Notes: a model not told the origin generated them from the letters alone. A DNA stretch of 64,000 nucleotides from Maridesulfovibrio ferrireducens (GCF_016342405.1 NZ_JAEINN010000002.1:124001-188000); one strand, 5' to 3'. Counted from the first letter of the stretch, positions 20,369 to 28,513 are shown. Program-made: numbers and translations.

Positions 20369-21388
20369 CTATTCTACAATACGTTTGTATTCAGCTTCGT
20401 AAAGCTTAACGAGTTTTTCACCTTCGCTACCAGCACGATCAAGGTAAGCGGCGATGGTTTTGGGGTACATGAGGCTACGCATGGTTGCGCGGTCTGCGTC
20501 GGAAAGAGGGCTGACTTTTACGCCTGCTTTTTTGATTACAGCAAGAGCGTCTTTCTGAGCCTGTTCTTTATGAACTTCAACACCGGGCATAACTTCCATG
20601 AAAGATGTTGTGATTACATCCTGATACTTTGCTGGAAGGCTGTCCCACCACATTGGGTTGAAAAGAATGAAATCTTCCATTGCGCCGTGTTCGGAAAGAA
20701 CAAGGTACTTCTGGACTTCGTAGAATTTCATGCGCTGAATGGTATCAAGAGGATTTTCTTCACCATCAACAACGCCGTTCTGTAGTGCTGTGTATAGTTC
20801 ACCGAAAGGCAATGCGATAGCAGAAGCTCCGATTGCAGAAAACTGCTCGATGAGGATTTTTGAATCCATTACGCGGAAACGCTGTCCTTTGTATGCTTCA
20901 ACTGAACCGAGAGGTTTGTTTGAAGTAAAGTTTTTGCGTCCGTTAGGCCAGGTTGCAATAGCTTTGAATCCTCTGGGGCCGAAACTTTTAAGCAGTTCTT
21001 TACCAAACTTGCCCTGACGAAGTTCCTGCGCTTTTGCGCGGTCAGTAGGGAGCAGGAAAGGAATATCCATGATGGATACAGATGGGTTGAATCCACCAAG
21101 GAATGCAGCGGCAGATACAGTACCTTCAATTGTACCGAACTGAACACCTTCGTTTATCTGACGCTGGTTGCCGAGCTGGGAAGAAGGAAAAATTTTAAAT
21201 TCAACAGCTCCGTTCGTGCGTTCTTTAACAAGCTTAGCGACTTTTTCAAGTCCCTGATGGCGAGGCTGAAGCGCTGATTCGATATGCCCGATACGAGCTT
21301 CGAATTCTGCAGCTCCGGCAGATATAACTCCGCCGAGAACCATACATAAGGCCAATGCAATTGAAACAATACGTCCAGATAATTTCAT
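20369..21388 (-). CDS. dctP: TRAP transporter substrate-binding protein (DctP type)
   Basis: The periplasmic solute receptor of the TRAP system. A signal peptide spans residues 1 to about 27 (hydrophobic core, AGA then AE). The 339 residues show DctP family segments: GHIESALQPRHQGLEKVAKLV, FKIFPSSQLGNQRQINEGVQ and the conserved Arg region KGQRFRVMDS, where a carboxylate is usually bound. An AGGAGG lies 8 bases before the ATG. It is the first gene of the dctPQM operon and is divergent from the XRE regulator at 21608, its likely controller. Confidence 0.93.
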   Translation of the reverse strand: MKLSGRIVSIALALCMVLGGVISAGAAEFEARIGHIESALQPRHQGLEKVAKLVKERTNGAVEFKIFPSSQLGNQRQINEGVQFGTIEGTVSAAAFLGGFNPSVSIMDIPFLLPTDRAKAQELRQGKFGKELLKSFGPRGFKAIATWPNGRKNFTSNKPLGSVEAYKGQRFRVMDSKILIEQFSAIGASAIALPFGELYTALQNGVVDGEENPLDTIQRMKFYEVQKYLVLSEHGAMEDFILFNPMWWDSLPAKYQDVITTSFMEVMPGVEVHKEQAQKDALAVIKKAGVKVSPLSDADRATMRSLMYPKTIAAYLDRAGSEGEKLVKLYEAEYKRIVE

Positions 21389-21465
21389 TCGTAATCCTCC
21401 TGATTAAAGCAGCAATGTTTTGATTCCTATTAAGTTGAAGTACAAGGGTGATTATTGTCAAGAAG

Positions 21466-21513
21466 ATTCTCATTTTTGAAACAAATAAAAAATCTATTCA
21501 CAAAAATGAGAAT
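21466..21513. promoter_or_regulatory. Putative XRE operator in the dctP/regulator intergenic region
   Basis: A perfect 13-bp inverted repeat, ATTCTCATTTTTG (21466-21478) and CAAAAATGAGAAT (21501-21513), separated by 22 bp, lies between the divergent dctP and XRE genes. It has no T run and is too widely spaced for a simple terminator. The position suggests that the neighbouring XRE protein binds here to control both promoters. Confidence 0.6.
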
Positions 21514-21607
21514 TTAAGTAATTGTTATTAACAAAGTTGGCAAAACCTTTTTTTTCGTATTGTTTTAGCGTTTATGATTATAAAAATCAGAATAGCGGAG
21601 AATCTAG

Positions 21608-22495
21608 ATGGGCGAATTGAGTGCCAAAGAAATTGGTCAGAGACTCAAGGCTTTCAGACTTGGAAGTGAGTATAGTGCGGAGGACATTGCAGCGAAAATC
21701 GGTATATCTCGCGCAGCCCTTTATCGCTATGAAAAAGGAGATCCTCCTAAGCTTGAAACCCTTGAAAGTATAGCTGAATTGCTTGGTGTTTCGCTAACTT
21801 CTTTAATGGGAGTCGGGGTTGAATATGTTCCGTCTGCTGTGAGTTTTTTTGAAAGAATGCGACAGGCAGAATCCGTATCGGAACACTTGTTTGTAATGTT
21901 CGGTCCTGTTTCATACTTATTGACTACCGATGAATTTGATGACGTTTTGGCTGTCGTTTTAAAAGAAGGTTTGTCATCGGCAATACCAGATTTACGGCAG
22001 GCGGCAACATCCGTTGATGAAATTTTAACAATTTTGAAAGAACGCAAAAAAGCTTACCATGAACGCAAACCAAGCGTGGTCAGTCTTGTTTCTGCATCGG
22101 AACTTGAAAGATTTTTGCGTAATGGTTTCATTGGTAGATATGATTTGCCCGCAAATGTGTTAAAAGAACGTAAAGAGATAGCGCGTAGAGAAGTCGAAAA
22201 TGTTTTGGACATGCTGGAAAAACAGCCTATAGGTGTTCAAATTGGGGTATTGCGGGACTCTATACCCAGTACGAGTTTTCAGATTTTCAGACAGCCGGAA
22301 CGTTCTGTGCTTGCAGTAAGTCCTTTCAGGCTTGGTGAGTTCCCTAACGTCCGTCTTGGTGTTGCAATGATAACGTCGGCACCGGAAGCGCTGGTTCTTC
22401 ATGAAAAAATGGTAAACGAGCTTTGGGATAGATCTCTTAAAGGACTTGAGGCAGCCCGTTTTTTAAGGAAACTTATTCAGGAAACCGGCTCATAG
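21608..22495 (+). CDS. XRE-family transcriptional regulator with a large C-terminal domain
   Basis: Residues 8-62 form a clear helix-turn-helix (IGQRLKAFRLGSEYSAEDIA, then IGISRAALYRYEKG, then the LETLESIAELLGVSL tail). The remaining 230 residues are an unannotated sensory-like region found in regulators next to TRAP operons. GCGGAG precedes the ATG by 7 bases. It is divergent from dctP with an inverted repeat between, and is followed 14 bases later by the MIF-family gene. It most likely senses the TRAP substrate or a product of its metabolism. Confidence 0.85.
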   Translation: MGELSAKEIGQRLKAFRLGSEYSAEDIAAKIGISRAALYRYEKGDPPKLETLESIAELLGVSLTSLMGVGVEYVPSAVSFFERMRQAESVSEHLFVMFGPVSYLLTTDEFDDVLAVVLKEGLSSAIPDLRQAATSVDEILTILKERKKAYHERKPSVVSLVSASELERFLRNGFIGRYDLPANVLKERKEIARREVENVLDMLEKQPIGVQIGVLRDSIPSTSFQIFRQPERSVLAVSPFRLGEFPNVRLGVAMITSAPEALVLHEKMVNELWDRSLKGLEAARFLRKLIQETGS

Positions 22496-22509
22496 AGAGG
22501 AGGTAATGT

Positions 22510-22854
22510 ATGCCTTTTGTAAGAGTTGAAACTAATATGAAAATTGAATCTGCCGAAGCTGATGCGTTTGTTGCGAAGCTTTCAGAATTCACATCAATCG
22601 CATTAGGTAAGCCTGAAGTGTATGTTACTGTCATGCTGCATCAAAATGTCAATATGTTGTTATCTGGAAGCAATGAGCCTGCCGCGTTTGTGACTTTGGG
22701 CAGTATCTCTTTGCAGTCTGATAAGTGTTCAGAATTATCAGAAAAATTTTGCGGATTTATTTATAAAGAATTTTTGATACCCGGAAGCAGGGTCGTTATT
22801 GAATTTCGTGATCTTGAACGTTCCATGTTCGGTTGGGACGGGCGGACTTTTTAA
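22510..22854 (+). CDS. MIF/tautomerase-family protein
   Basis: A 114-residue homologue of macrophage migration inhibitory factor. The N-terminus MPFVRVETNM leaves the catalytic proline exposed after Met removal. The family spacing TSIALGKPEVYVTVML followed by SNEPAAFVTLGSISL is close to animal MIF. Such proteins tautomerise phenylpyruvate-like keto acids. AGGAGG lies upstream, and the gene is co-transcribed with the XRE regulator. MIF homologues are uncommon in bacteria; linkage to a TRAP transporter suggests a keto-acid substrate, which is inference. Confidence 0.85.
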   Translation: MPFVRVETNMKIESAEADAFVAKLSEFTSIALGKPEVYVTVMLHQNVNMLLSGSNEPAAFVTLGSISLQSDKCSELSEKFCGFIYKEFLIPGSRVVIEFRDLERSMFGWDGRTF

Positions 22855-22856
22855 GT

Positions 22857-22897
22857 TAAAAAAAAGTCCCGATGCAAATTATAAAATTCGCATCGGG
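22857..22897 (-). terminator. Terminator after the U32 gene
   Basis: The stem CCCGATGC / GCATCGGG extended by AATT pairs lies next to an A run that reads as U's on the minus strand, so it ends the leftward U32 transcript. Confidence 0.75.
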
Positions 22898-22927
22898 AAT
22901 AGATTGTTCACATGTCGTCAAGGACGA

Positions 22928-24904
22928 TTAGAGCAAGGACAGATCCCAGTTGAACGTACTGGTTCTGGTAGGGGTTGGGACGGCTTTAGGCCATGATTCG
23001 GTGATTGTCAGAAACATTGAATATCCGGCACTTTCAAGTTTCTTGGTTACAACTCCTAAATCGAGTTCCCAGCCGGGATAAACCCAGTAGTTCTGGTTGT
23101 ATTTTCTGACCCAGCAGATTTCTTTTTTCTGGCTGTAGATAGGGCTCATAAGTTCAGTTTCTTCGGCAATGATCCTTGAAATTCCCAGCGGCCAAAGGCC
23201 TTTGGTTACAATTCCCAAAGGAAGCGGGCTGTGAGCCGGAAGGGCAAGGAAATCCGCCTTTGAAAGTTCAGGGCTGACGAATGCTGAGGAGAAGCCCATT
23301 TCATAAAGTTCCATCAGCGCAAGCGGATTGGATACATTGCAGAATGGCCCTGCGTGAAAATGTAAATTTTCGTCGTCAGGGAAAAGTCCTTTCTGCCAAG
23401 GAGAACCAAGAACAAATTCTGTTGCTCCATGCCCGAGGCAGTAAGCGACAAGCTGTTTTATTTCAGATTCTTCGTTCGGCCATATGACCGGAGGAAGATG
23501 CCACCAGATCTTTGACACAAGCGGTTTTGGAGTACGGTCCAGTGCATTGGCGGAAAGCCAGATACCTGTTCCGAACTTGTTTTTTCCGCGCGGAGGGTTC
23601 CTTTGAAGACTAAGAACTTTAACACGCTCAGTCGGGTTGAAAGGATGCGGAAGATCCACTTGAACGGAGCTTGAAGTTTTTTCTGGAACTTTAATCTTTG
23701 AGAGAGCTGTTTCCAGCTTCTTAAGAGAATTGACCAGACCTTCTTCGCGACGGTCGATCAGGAATACTCTGGTACCTGATTTCAGGCGGGCCTTGCCTTG
23801 AATCGGAATAGATACTTTGCCGCGTTTAGGGACAGATCTTCTGATTTTCAAGGTTTGATGTCCGGGCTGATCCTGATAGCCAATGCGGAGGAAGTCACCG
23901 CTCAGAAGTTCCTGACGGCATTCGAAGTAAGGTTTTCCGTTTTTCTCCTGCTTGGTAATCCCGATGAGAAAACCGGAACCGGTTTCATTATTCGGATCAA
24001 GCGGAACAAATGGACGCTGCGGCAGAAAGTTTGAATGGGATGACGGTCTGCTGAGAGCCAGTTCAAGTAATTCAACTGCTGTCTTACGGACTTTGGCATC
24101 ATTAGGATGATCGCGCAGCATGCGGTAACCTGTGACAGTATAGTAAACGTAATGCGGACCTTTTTTACGGCCTTCAATTTTCCATGAAGATACTTCTGGA
24201 ACTGAAAGCATAGGTTTGGTCAGCACGTCGAGACTTAAGTCGAGACAGGAAAATAGACGTTTTGGCTGATCTTTACGGGAAGAGCCGCCGTAAAGTCTGC
24301 GACAGGGTTGCACACAACGTCCACGGAGGCTGCTTTTTCCGCCGAAGTAGGAACTCCAGTAGCAACGGCCTGATACGCTGTAGCAAAGGGCGCCGTGAAC
24401 AAACATCTCAAGGGTGATTGATTCAGGGCAGGCTTCAGCCATCTGTTTGATTTCTTCTAAGTTAAGCTCTCTTGGGACAACCACGCGAGTGACACCCATT
24501 TCAGCGGCAACTTTTAGTGCGGCAGGGTGGCTTACATTGGCAAGGGTAGAGAGGTGGATTTCACCTTCGTAACCAATTTGTCTGGCAATGTTAACCATTG
24601 CCAGGTCTTGAACAATGATACCGTCCGGTTTAATCGTCTGGGCCACTCGGTCCAGCAATCTGGCCGCGGAGTCGATATCATCCGGTTTAACCAAGGTGTT
24701 CATGGGGATATAGGTCTTAACGCCATTTTCCCGTCCAAGCTGCGCAAGTGCAGCTAGTTCGCTGGTAGAGAAGTTATCAGCTTCCATACGAGCGGAAAAA
24801 TGTTTAAGTCCGGCGTATACTGCATCTGCTCCGGCTGCGATTGCAGCAAGGAAAGATGATTTATCGCCCGCCGGGGCAAGAATTTCTGGTTTATGTTTTG
24901 TCAT
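22928..24904 (-). CDS. U32-family protein, RlhA-like (rRNA/tRNA hydroxylation type)
   Basis: A 658-residue member of the family once called peptidase U32, whose studied members (RlhA, TrhP) are needed for cytidine or uridine hydroxylation in RNA. Its N-terminal TIM barrel begins with PEILAPAGDKSSFLAAIAAGADAVY. The cysteine signature is present: LEMFVHGALCYSVSGRCYWSS followed by RGRCVQPCRRLYG, the residues thought to hold an iron-sulfur cluster. A DUF3656-like central part and a long C-terminal extension follow. It is divergent from pyrK with 55 bases between. Which RNA it modifies is not readable here. Confidence 0.85.
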   Translation of the reverse strand: MTKHKPEILAPAGDKSSFLAAIAAGADAVYAGLKHFSARMEADNFSTSELAALAQLGRENGVKTYIPMNTLVKPDDIDSAARLLDRVAQTIKPDGIIVQDLAMVNIARQIGYEGEIHLSTLANVSHPAALKVAAEMGVTRVVVPRELNLEEIKQMAEACPESITLEMFVHGALCYSVSGRCYWSSYFGGKSSLRGRCVQPCRRLYGGSSRKDQPKRLFSCLDLSLDVLTKPMLSVPEVSSWKIEGRKKGPHYVYYTVTGYRMLRDHPNDAKVRKTAVELLELALSRPSSHSNFLPQRPFVPLDPNNETGSGFLIGITKQEKNGKPYFECRQELLSGDFLRIGYQDQPGHQTLKIRRSVPKRGKVSIPIQGKARLKSGTRVFLIDRREEGLVNSLKKLETALSKIKVPEKTSSSVQVDLPHPFNPTERVKVLSLQRNPPRGKNKFGTGIWLSANALDRTPKPLVSKIWWHLPPVIWPNEESEIKQLVAYCLGHGATEFVLGSPWQKGLFPDDENLHFHAGPFCNVSNPLALMELYEMGFSSAFVSPELSKADFLALPAHSPLPLGIVTKGLWPLGISRIIAEETELMSPIYSQKKEICWVRKYNQNYWVYPGWELDLGVVTKKLESAGYSMFLTITESWPKAVPTPTRTSTFNWDLSLL

Positions 24905-24959
24905 AGTGTATCACGCTTTGCCGCATAACGCGGACAGCAAAAATCTATAGGATTAAATC

Positions 24960-25754
24960 ATGAGTGCAAACAATTGCAGGGCAGTTAAAGTCATTGACGT
25001 TACGCCCCTCGGACACTCCTCACCGGGTGAGGAAATCGTCGAACTCAAGCTCGAATATCCGGGCTGGGAATCTGGCTGGCGCGTTGGCCAGTTTGTTATG
25101 ATCAGGCCCGTATCGTGGCCGCTTGACCTAGTATGGGGACGTCCTTTTTCCATCAGTAACGCAGACGACACCACTCTGACTATTCTTTTTCAAGTTATAG
25201 GACGTGGCACAAAACGTCTTGCGCAACTAACCAAAGGCGAGCAGGTTAATGTATGGGGTCCGCTTGGAACCTTTTTCAGCAAACCTAAAGACCGTCCAGT
25301 ACTAATGCTCGCTGGAGGGATGGGCATAGCGCCCTTTTGCGGTTATGTCGACTCCCATGATCAGCCTGAAAATTTAAAGCTCTTTTTTGCGCATCGCCCT
25401 CCGTTGGAAAATTATCCCTATAAGGCCCTGTCTGAAAAGGTAGAAGTTGAAGATATCCGCGAAAATAAACCGGAAGATATTCACTCTATTATTGCACGAG
25501 TTGAAGCGCTTGTTAAGGAATATGCTGATAAAAAAGGATTGGTAACCGCCTGCGGACCGACTCCTTTTCTGCGTACTGTCCGCAACGCCGCCATTAAATA
25601 CGGAGTTGAAGCGGAACTTTCGCTTGAAAATCGTATGGCCTGCGGAGTTGGTGCATGCCTCGGTTGTGTAACGAAAGACAGCAACGGGCATCATACGCAG
25701 GTATGTACAACCGGCCCGGTTTTTAAAGCTACTGATATCAGTCTGGAGGGTTAG
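24960..25754 (+). CDS. pyrK: Dihydroorotate dehydrogenase electron-transfer subunit
   Basis: Carries electrons from dihydroorotate dehydrogenase B to NAD through FAD and a [2Fe-2S] cluster. It is 264 residues: an FAD-binding ferredoxin-reductase fold (GRPFSISNAD, VNVWGPLGTFF), an NAD-binding region (PVLMLAGGMGIAPF) and the cluster cysteines C228, C233, C236 and C249. It ends 2 bases before pyrD, so the pair is one operon encoding the class 1B enzyme. Confidence 0.95.
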   Translation: MSANNCRAVKVIDVTPLGHSSPGEEIVELKLEYPGWESGWRVGQFVMIRPVSWPLDLVWGRPFSISNADDTTLTILFQVIGRGTKRLAQLTKGEQVNVWGPLGTFFSKPKDRPVLMLAGGMGIAPFCGYVDSHDQPENLKLFFAHRPPLENYPYKALSEKVEVEDIRENKPEDIHSIIARVEALVKEYADKKGLVTACGPTPFLRTVRNAAIKYGVEAELSLENRMACGVGACLGCVTKDSNGHHTQVCTTGPVFKATDISLEG

Positions 25755-25756
25755 TT

Positions 25757-26674
25757 ATGGATATGTCAGTTGATTTTGCCGGACTGAAGTTAAAAAATCC
25801 CATACTCACAGCGTCAGGCACATTCGGTTTCGGATTGGAATTTAAAAGATTCGGAGATCTCGAAAGCCTTGGCGGTATCGTTGTAAAAGGGCTTTCATTG
25901 AAACCCAGAGAAGGCAATCCCATGCCGAGAATAGCTGAAACTCCGTGCGGCATGCTCAATGCCATCGGAATTCAGAATCCCGGTGTTGAAGCTTTCATCA
26001 AAAATAAATTACCCAAGCTGCCGTGGAAAACTCTACCTGTGCTTGTGAATCTTTATGCCACTGATGCTACTGAATTCGGCGAGCTGGCAGCTGTGCTTTC
26101 AGCAGAAGAGGGCGTTGCCGCGCTTGAAGTGAATGTGTCATGTCCTAACGTAAAAGAGGGTGGTATCGCCTTTGGTCAGGACCCGCGTCAGATCACAAAA
26201 GTTGCCGAGGCTGTTAAGAAGAATGCAGGCAATAAGCCTGTAATCATCAAGCTGTCACCAAATGTAACGGATATCGCCACCTGTGCCCGCGCTGCCGAAG
26301 ATGGCGGAGCGGACGGAATCTCACTCATCAATACTCTGTCAGGAATGGCGGTGGATATTGAAAGACGTGTGCCACGCTTAACTAACGTTATAGGCGGTCT
26401 TTCCGGTCCTGCGGTTAAGCCCGTAGCATTGAGATGTGTGTTTCAGGCCGTAAATGCGGTTAAGATCCCCGTAATTGGTCTGGGCGGCATAGCCTCAGCA
26501 GAAGACGCCGCAGAGTTCTTGTTGGTGGGCGCTACGGCTGTACAGATAGGTACTGCTAATTTCTTAAGCCCTGATATGGCTTTTAGAATCGCAGAAGAAC
26601 TTCCGAAAGTGCTCGAAAGAGTGAATGCGAAATCTCTGGATGAGTTCCGTGGAAGCTTAAAATTGCCTAAATAA
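25757..26674 (+). CDS. pyrD: Dihydroorotate dehydrogenase, class 1B catalytic subunit
   Basis: Oxidises dihydroorotate to orotate with FMN. The 305 residues include NPILTASGTFGFG at the N-terminus, the catalytic cysteine in NVSCPNVKEGG (near 129, cysteine rather than serine as in class 1), and the FMN phosphate loop GLGGIASAEDAAEFLLVGATAVQIGT. It pairs with pyrK immediately upstream. The next feature downstream is the tRNA-Ser gene. Confidence 0.96.
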   Translation: MDMSVDFAGLKLKNPILTASGTFGFGLEFKRFGDLESLGGIVVKGLSLKPREGNPMPRIAETPCGMLNAIGIQNPGVEAFIKNKLPKLPWKTLPVLVNLYATDATEFGELAAVLSAEEGVAALEVNVSCPNVKEGGIAFGQDPRQITKVAEAVKKNAGNKPVIIKLSPNVTDIATCARAAEDGGADGISLINTLSGMAVDIERRVPRLTNVIGGLSGPAVKPVALRCVFQAVNAVKIPVIGLGGIASAEDAAEFLLVGATAVQIGTANFLSPDMAFRIAEELPKVLERVNAKSLDEFRGSLKLPK

Positions 26675-26769
26675 GCACTTTCTTTCATGTTATTTAAAAT
26701 AATTGAATAAAAAGTGAGAAATAGCTTGCCAAGCTACTCTGATTTAGCTAAATCCTTTTTCACCCAAGC

Positions 26770-26859
26770 GGAGAGGTGTCCGAGTATGGCTTAAGGAGCA
26801 CGCCTGGAAAGCGTGTTTAGTTAACGCTAACGGAGGTTCGAATCCTCTCCTCTCCGCCA
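26770..26859 (+). tRNA. tRNA-Ser(GGA)
   Basis: A 90-base gene with acceptor stem GGAGAGG / CCTCTCC, anticodon loop CTGGAAA giving anticodon GGA, a long variable arm as expected for serine, T loop TTCGAAT, and an encoded CCA. The 3' half plus the following terminator is repeated at 27675, so this gene is the attachment site of an integrative element. Confidence 0.97.
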
Positions 26860-26906
26860 GATTGGTTATACAGCCCCTTACAACGAAAGTTGTGAGGGGC
26901 TTTTTC
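26834..26906 (+). repeat. Attachment-site repeat, copy 1 (in tRNA-Ser)
   Basis: A 73-bp stretch from the tRNA-Ser T arm through its terminator that recurs at 27675-27747 with one mismatch (A to G). This is the arrangement left when an element integrates at a tRNA 3' end and restores the gene. Confidence 0.85.
26872..26906 (+). terminator. Terminator of tRNA-Ser
   Basis: The stem AGCCCCTTACAAC / GTTGTGAGGGGCT is followed by five T. The same hairpin recurs in the second attachment-site copy at 27713-27747. Confidence 0.8.
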
Positions 26907-26911
26907 GTGAT

Positions 26912-26950
26912 AAAAAAGAAGCCCCGATCATTTGTAATGATCGGGGCTTC
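26912..26950 (-). terminator. Terminator after the 186-residue gene
   Basis: A perfect 15-bp stem (GAAGCCCCGATCATT and its complement) with a 3-base loop lies next to an A run that reads as U's on the minus strand. Confidence 0.85.
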
Positions 26951-26968
26951 CCTGCTTGAAAATGCTAT

Positions 26969-27529
26969 CTATGGTTTTGGTTCAACAGGAGGGGGAATAA
27001 TAGCTTCGGCCTCTTTTGGTGCAATATTACTTTGCAGAGATTCAGCAAACTCGCCCTCAATTTCTTTCCATGTGACAATATCCACTAGTCCAATGTATTT
27101 TTGGAAGGAAGATATGGGCTTTTTATTTTCATCATCTAGGTAAATATGAACGTTGAAAAAAAAGTCTTTTGAAATTGGAGTCCTATCTATTCTATATCTG
27201 GAGATATCGCCCGAACTTATTAGAGCATTAAATGCCTCAATGAGTTTTTTTCGGAAAGTTGTAACAACTTCGCCTGTTATTGGGTCACTCTCATCTATCT
27301 TCCTCACCATAGCGTCGACAAGTAATGGCTCTTTATTTTGAAACTCAACAATGTCTCTGGAAGATAATTGACGAGTAAGGTCGCCCACTTTTAGCTTAAA
27401 AGGAAATTCTTCTTTATCTGAAGGAATTATTTCGTAGTGCACAATGTTTTTGCTAGATTTTTCTTTTTCCAGAAAGGCAGAGAGGTTTCTTTTAAAATCT
27501 TCGATTTTTTCTGCTAGTTTTTTAGCCAT
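26969..27529 (-). CDS. Hypothetical protein of the tRNA-Ser element
   Basis: A 186-residue charged protein with no family I recognise. It has an N-terminal helical lysine/glutamate-rich part and a proline-rich acidic tail ending PPPVEPKP. Its ATG overlaps the stop of a 45-residue upstream ORF (ATGGCTAA), indicating coupling. It has its own terminator and is much more AT-rich than the flanking pyrD gene. It lies wholly inside the attachment-site repeats, so it is the main cargo of that element. Confidence 0.6.
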   Translation of the reverse strand: MAKKLAEKIEDFKRNLSAFLEKEKSSKNIVHYEIIPSDKEEFPFKLKVGDLTRQLSSRDIVEFQNKEPLLVDAMVRKIDESDPITGEVVTTFRKKLIEAFNALISSGDISRYRIDRTPISKDFFFNVHIYLDDENKKPISSFQKYIGLVDIVTWKEIEGEFAESLQSNIAPKEAEAIIPPPVEPKP

Positions 27530-27659
27530 TGTAGTTATTCTCCTTCGCCCATTCGTGGATATAGTCTTCTAGAAAAGTTTCTTTGATGTATTTAAATTTC
27601 ATATTGTAATCATCAGCTGTATAAAATGATGTGTCAACCTCTTGGACCGTGTCCGTCAT
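27522..27659 (-). CDS. Small ORF upstream of the 186-residue gene
   Basis: A 45-residue reading frame (MTDTVQEVDTSF at the N-terminus, ending KENNYNG) whose stop overlaps the next gene's start. No ribosome site is visible and a stop codon lies just before its ATG, 15 bases from the repeat border, so it may be the stump of a longer gene cut by integration. Confidence 0.35.
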   Translation of the reverse strand: MTDTVQEVDTSFYTADDYNMKFKYIKETFLEDYIHEWAKENNYNG

Positions 27660-27674
27660 CTATAGGGCACTTCA

Positions 27675-27747
27675 AGGTTCGAATCCTCTCCTCTCCGCCA
27701 GATTGGTTATACAGCCCCTTACAACGGAAGTTGTGAGGGGCTTTTTC
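27675..27747 (+). repeat. Attachment-site repeat, copy 2
   Basis: Repeats 72 of 73 bases of the tRNA-Ser 3' end and terminator, without the rest of the tRNA. It marks the far end of the 841-bp element and the beginning of the prophage scar. Confidence 0.85.
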
Positions 27748-27764
27748 ATTTTTGGGGGATTTTT

Positions 27765-27867
27765 CAGCAGAAGCGTCGTGAAGATAAGATTCTTGCGTTT
27801 AAAGATAATCTTCCGCTGAATACGTGAATGAAAAAGGGGCCTAATAAGAAAGTAAACCCTTACACTA
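27765..27867 (+). pseudogene. Terminase large-subunit remnant with two internal deletions
   Basis: About 100 bases match three separated pieces of the intact terminase gene in this same window: 54169-54220, 54746-54771 and 54904-54925, in the same order and strand. The first junction falls in CCGC, a 4-base identity shared by both deletion ends. No reading frame of useful length remains. It shows that a second, related prophage once occupied the tRNA-Ser locus. Confidence 0.8.
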
Positions 27868-27896
27868 AATATAAAACCCCGCCGAAGCGGGGTGTA

Positions 27897-28133
27897 TTAA
27901 TGATCTGCTGGGTGTTGTGAGTCAATGCGGTTAGCAATCCATGTTTTGATTACAGCCTGTCGGTTGACTCCCAATCGTGTTGCTTCACGATCCAAAGCTA
28001 TTATCATCCATGCGGGAAAATCTACGTTTACCCGTTTAATGTCTTTATTCGGTCTGGTGGCTTTGGATAAGTCCAGTTGTTCAGTTATGTCTTGATCTGA
28101 TTCAAAAGCTTCATCAAATTCTTTAGCTTTCAT
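27897..28133 (-). CDS. brnA: BrnA-type antitoxin, copy 1
   Basis: A 78-residue antitoxin with a C-terminal ribbon-helix-helix segment (RVNVDFPAWMIIALDREATRL then NRQAVIKTWIANRI). It should bind and neutralise BrnT and repress the operon. The ATG at 28133 lies inside the end of brnT (11-base overlap) and is preceded by GAAGGAGGTGG; upstream in-frame starts lie deep inside brnT and are unlikely. It differs from the second copy at 55190 by only two residues. Confidence 0.85.
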   Translation of the reverse strand: MKAKEFDEAFESDQDITEQLDLSKATRPNKDIKRVNVDFPAWMIIALDREATRLGVNRQAVIKTWIANRIDSQHPADH

Positions 28134-28383
28134 AAAGTTCCACCTCCTTCTTTCTGGAACGGCGCACTGATATAATGCGGATAACTCCATTGCGTGGAGT
28201 TGTTACGGCTGACCAGTGTTTGCCGTTTATGATTCCAATAAAAAAAATACGGGGTTCGTCTTGAGTACGTGCCGGAATTTCCAGCAAGTTTGGATCATTC
28301 CAAAGGGCTTGCGCTTGTTTGAAGTCAATCCCGTGTTTTTCTAAATTGGATACACTTTTGTTGTTGTCGTATTCAAACTGCAT
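28123..28383 (-). CDS. brnT: BrnT-type toxin, copy 1
   Basis: An 86-residue RelE-fold ribonuclease of the BrnT/DUF497 family. Typical segments are FEYDNNKSVSNLEKHGIDF, RIFFIGIINGKHWSAVTT and RIISVRRSRKKEVELYE, where the basic residues form the active site. In the family it inhibits translation by RNA cleavage when BrnA is lost. It is the first gene of the pair. It differs from the prophage copy at 55416 at five of 86 positions. It is intact although the surrounding prophage is gone, consistent with plasmid-like addiction protecting the scar. Confidence 0.87.
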   Translation of the reverse strand: MQFEYDNNKSVSNLEKHGIDFKQAQALWNDPNLLEIPARTQDEPRIFFIGIINGKHWSAVTTPRNGVIRIISVRRSRKKEVELYES

Positions 28384-28417
28384 ACCTATATTGTATATTT
28401 TTGTTGTTTGTTGTCAA

Positions 28418-28513
28418 GATGGGGGAATTAAGATTTGGTCTCATCAGTGTAAGGAGCATGGTTGTTTGCTGGCTCAGATTAGGCAGGGGATTAAGAGTAT
28501 TTATGGGGAGTGA
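28418..28513 (+). pseudogene. 3' fragment of the 74-aa zinc-ribbon phage gene
   Basis: Matches the last 90 or so bases of the gene at 54941-55165, and a further partial copy at 55711. It begins directly after the brnT promoter region at GATGGGG. Only the gene's tail is here. Confidence 0.75.

Larger units (their letters stand above)
26860..27674. mobile_element. Small element at tRNA-Ser without integrase
   Basis: An 841-bp unit bounded by the two 73-bp direct repeats. It carries only the 186-residue and 45-residue genes on the minus strand. No recombinase is present, so it is either a remnant after loss of the integrase or a cargo mobilised by another element's integrase. The repeat is nearly perfect, arguing for recent insertion or ongoing gene conversion. 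Confidence 0.65.
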
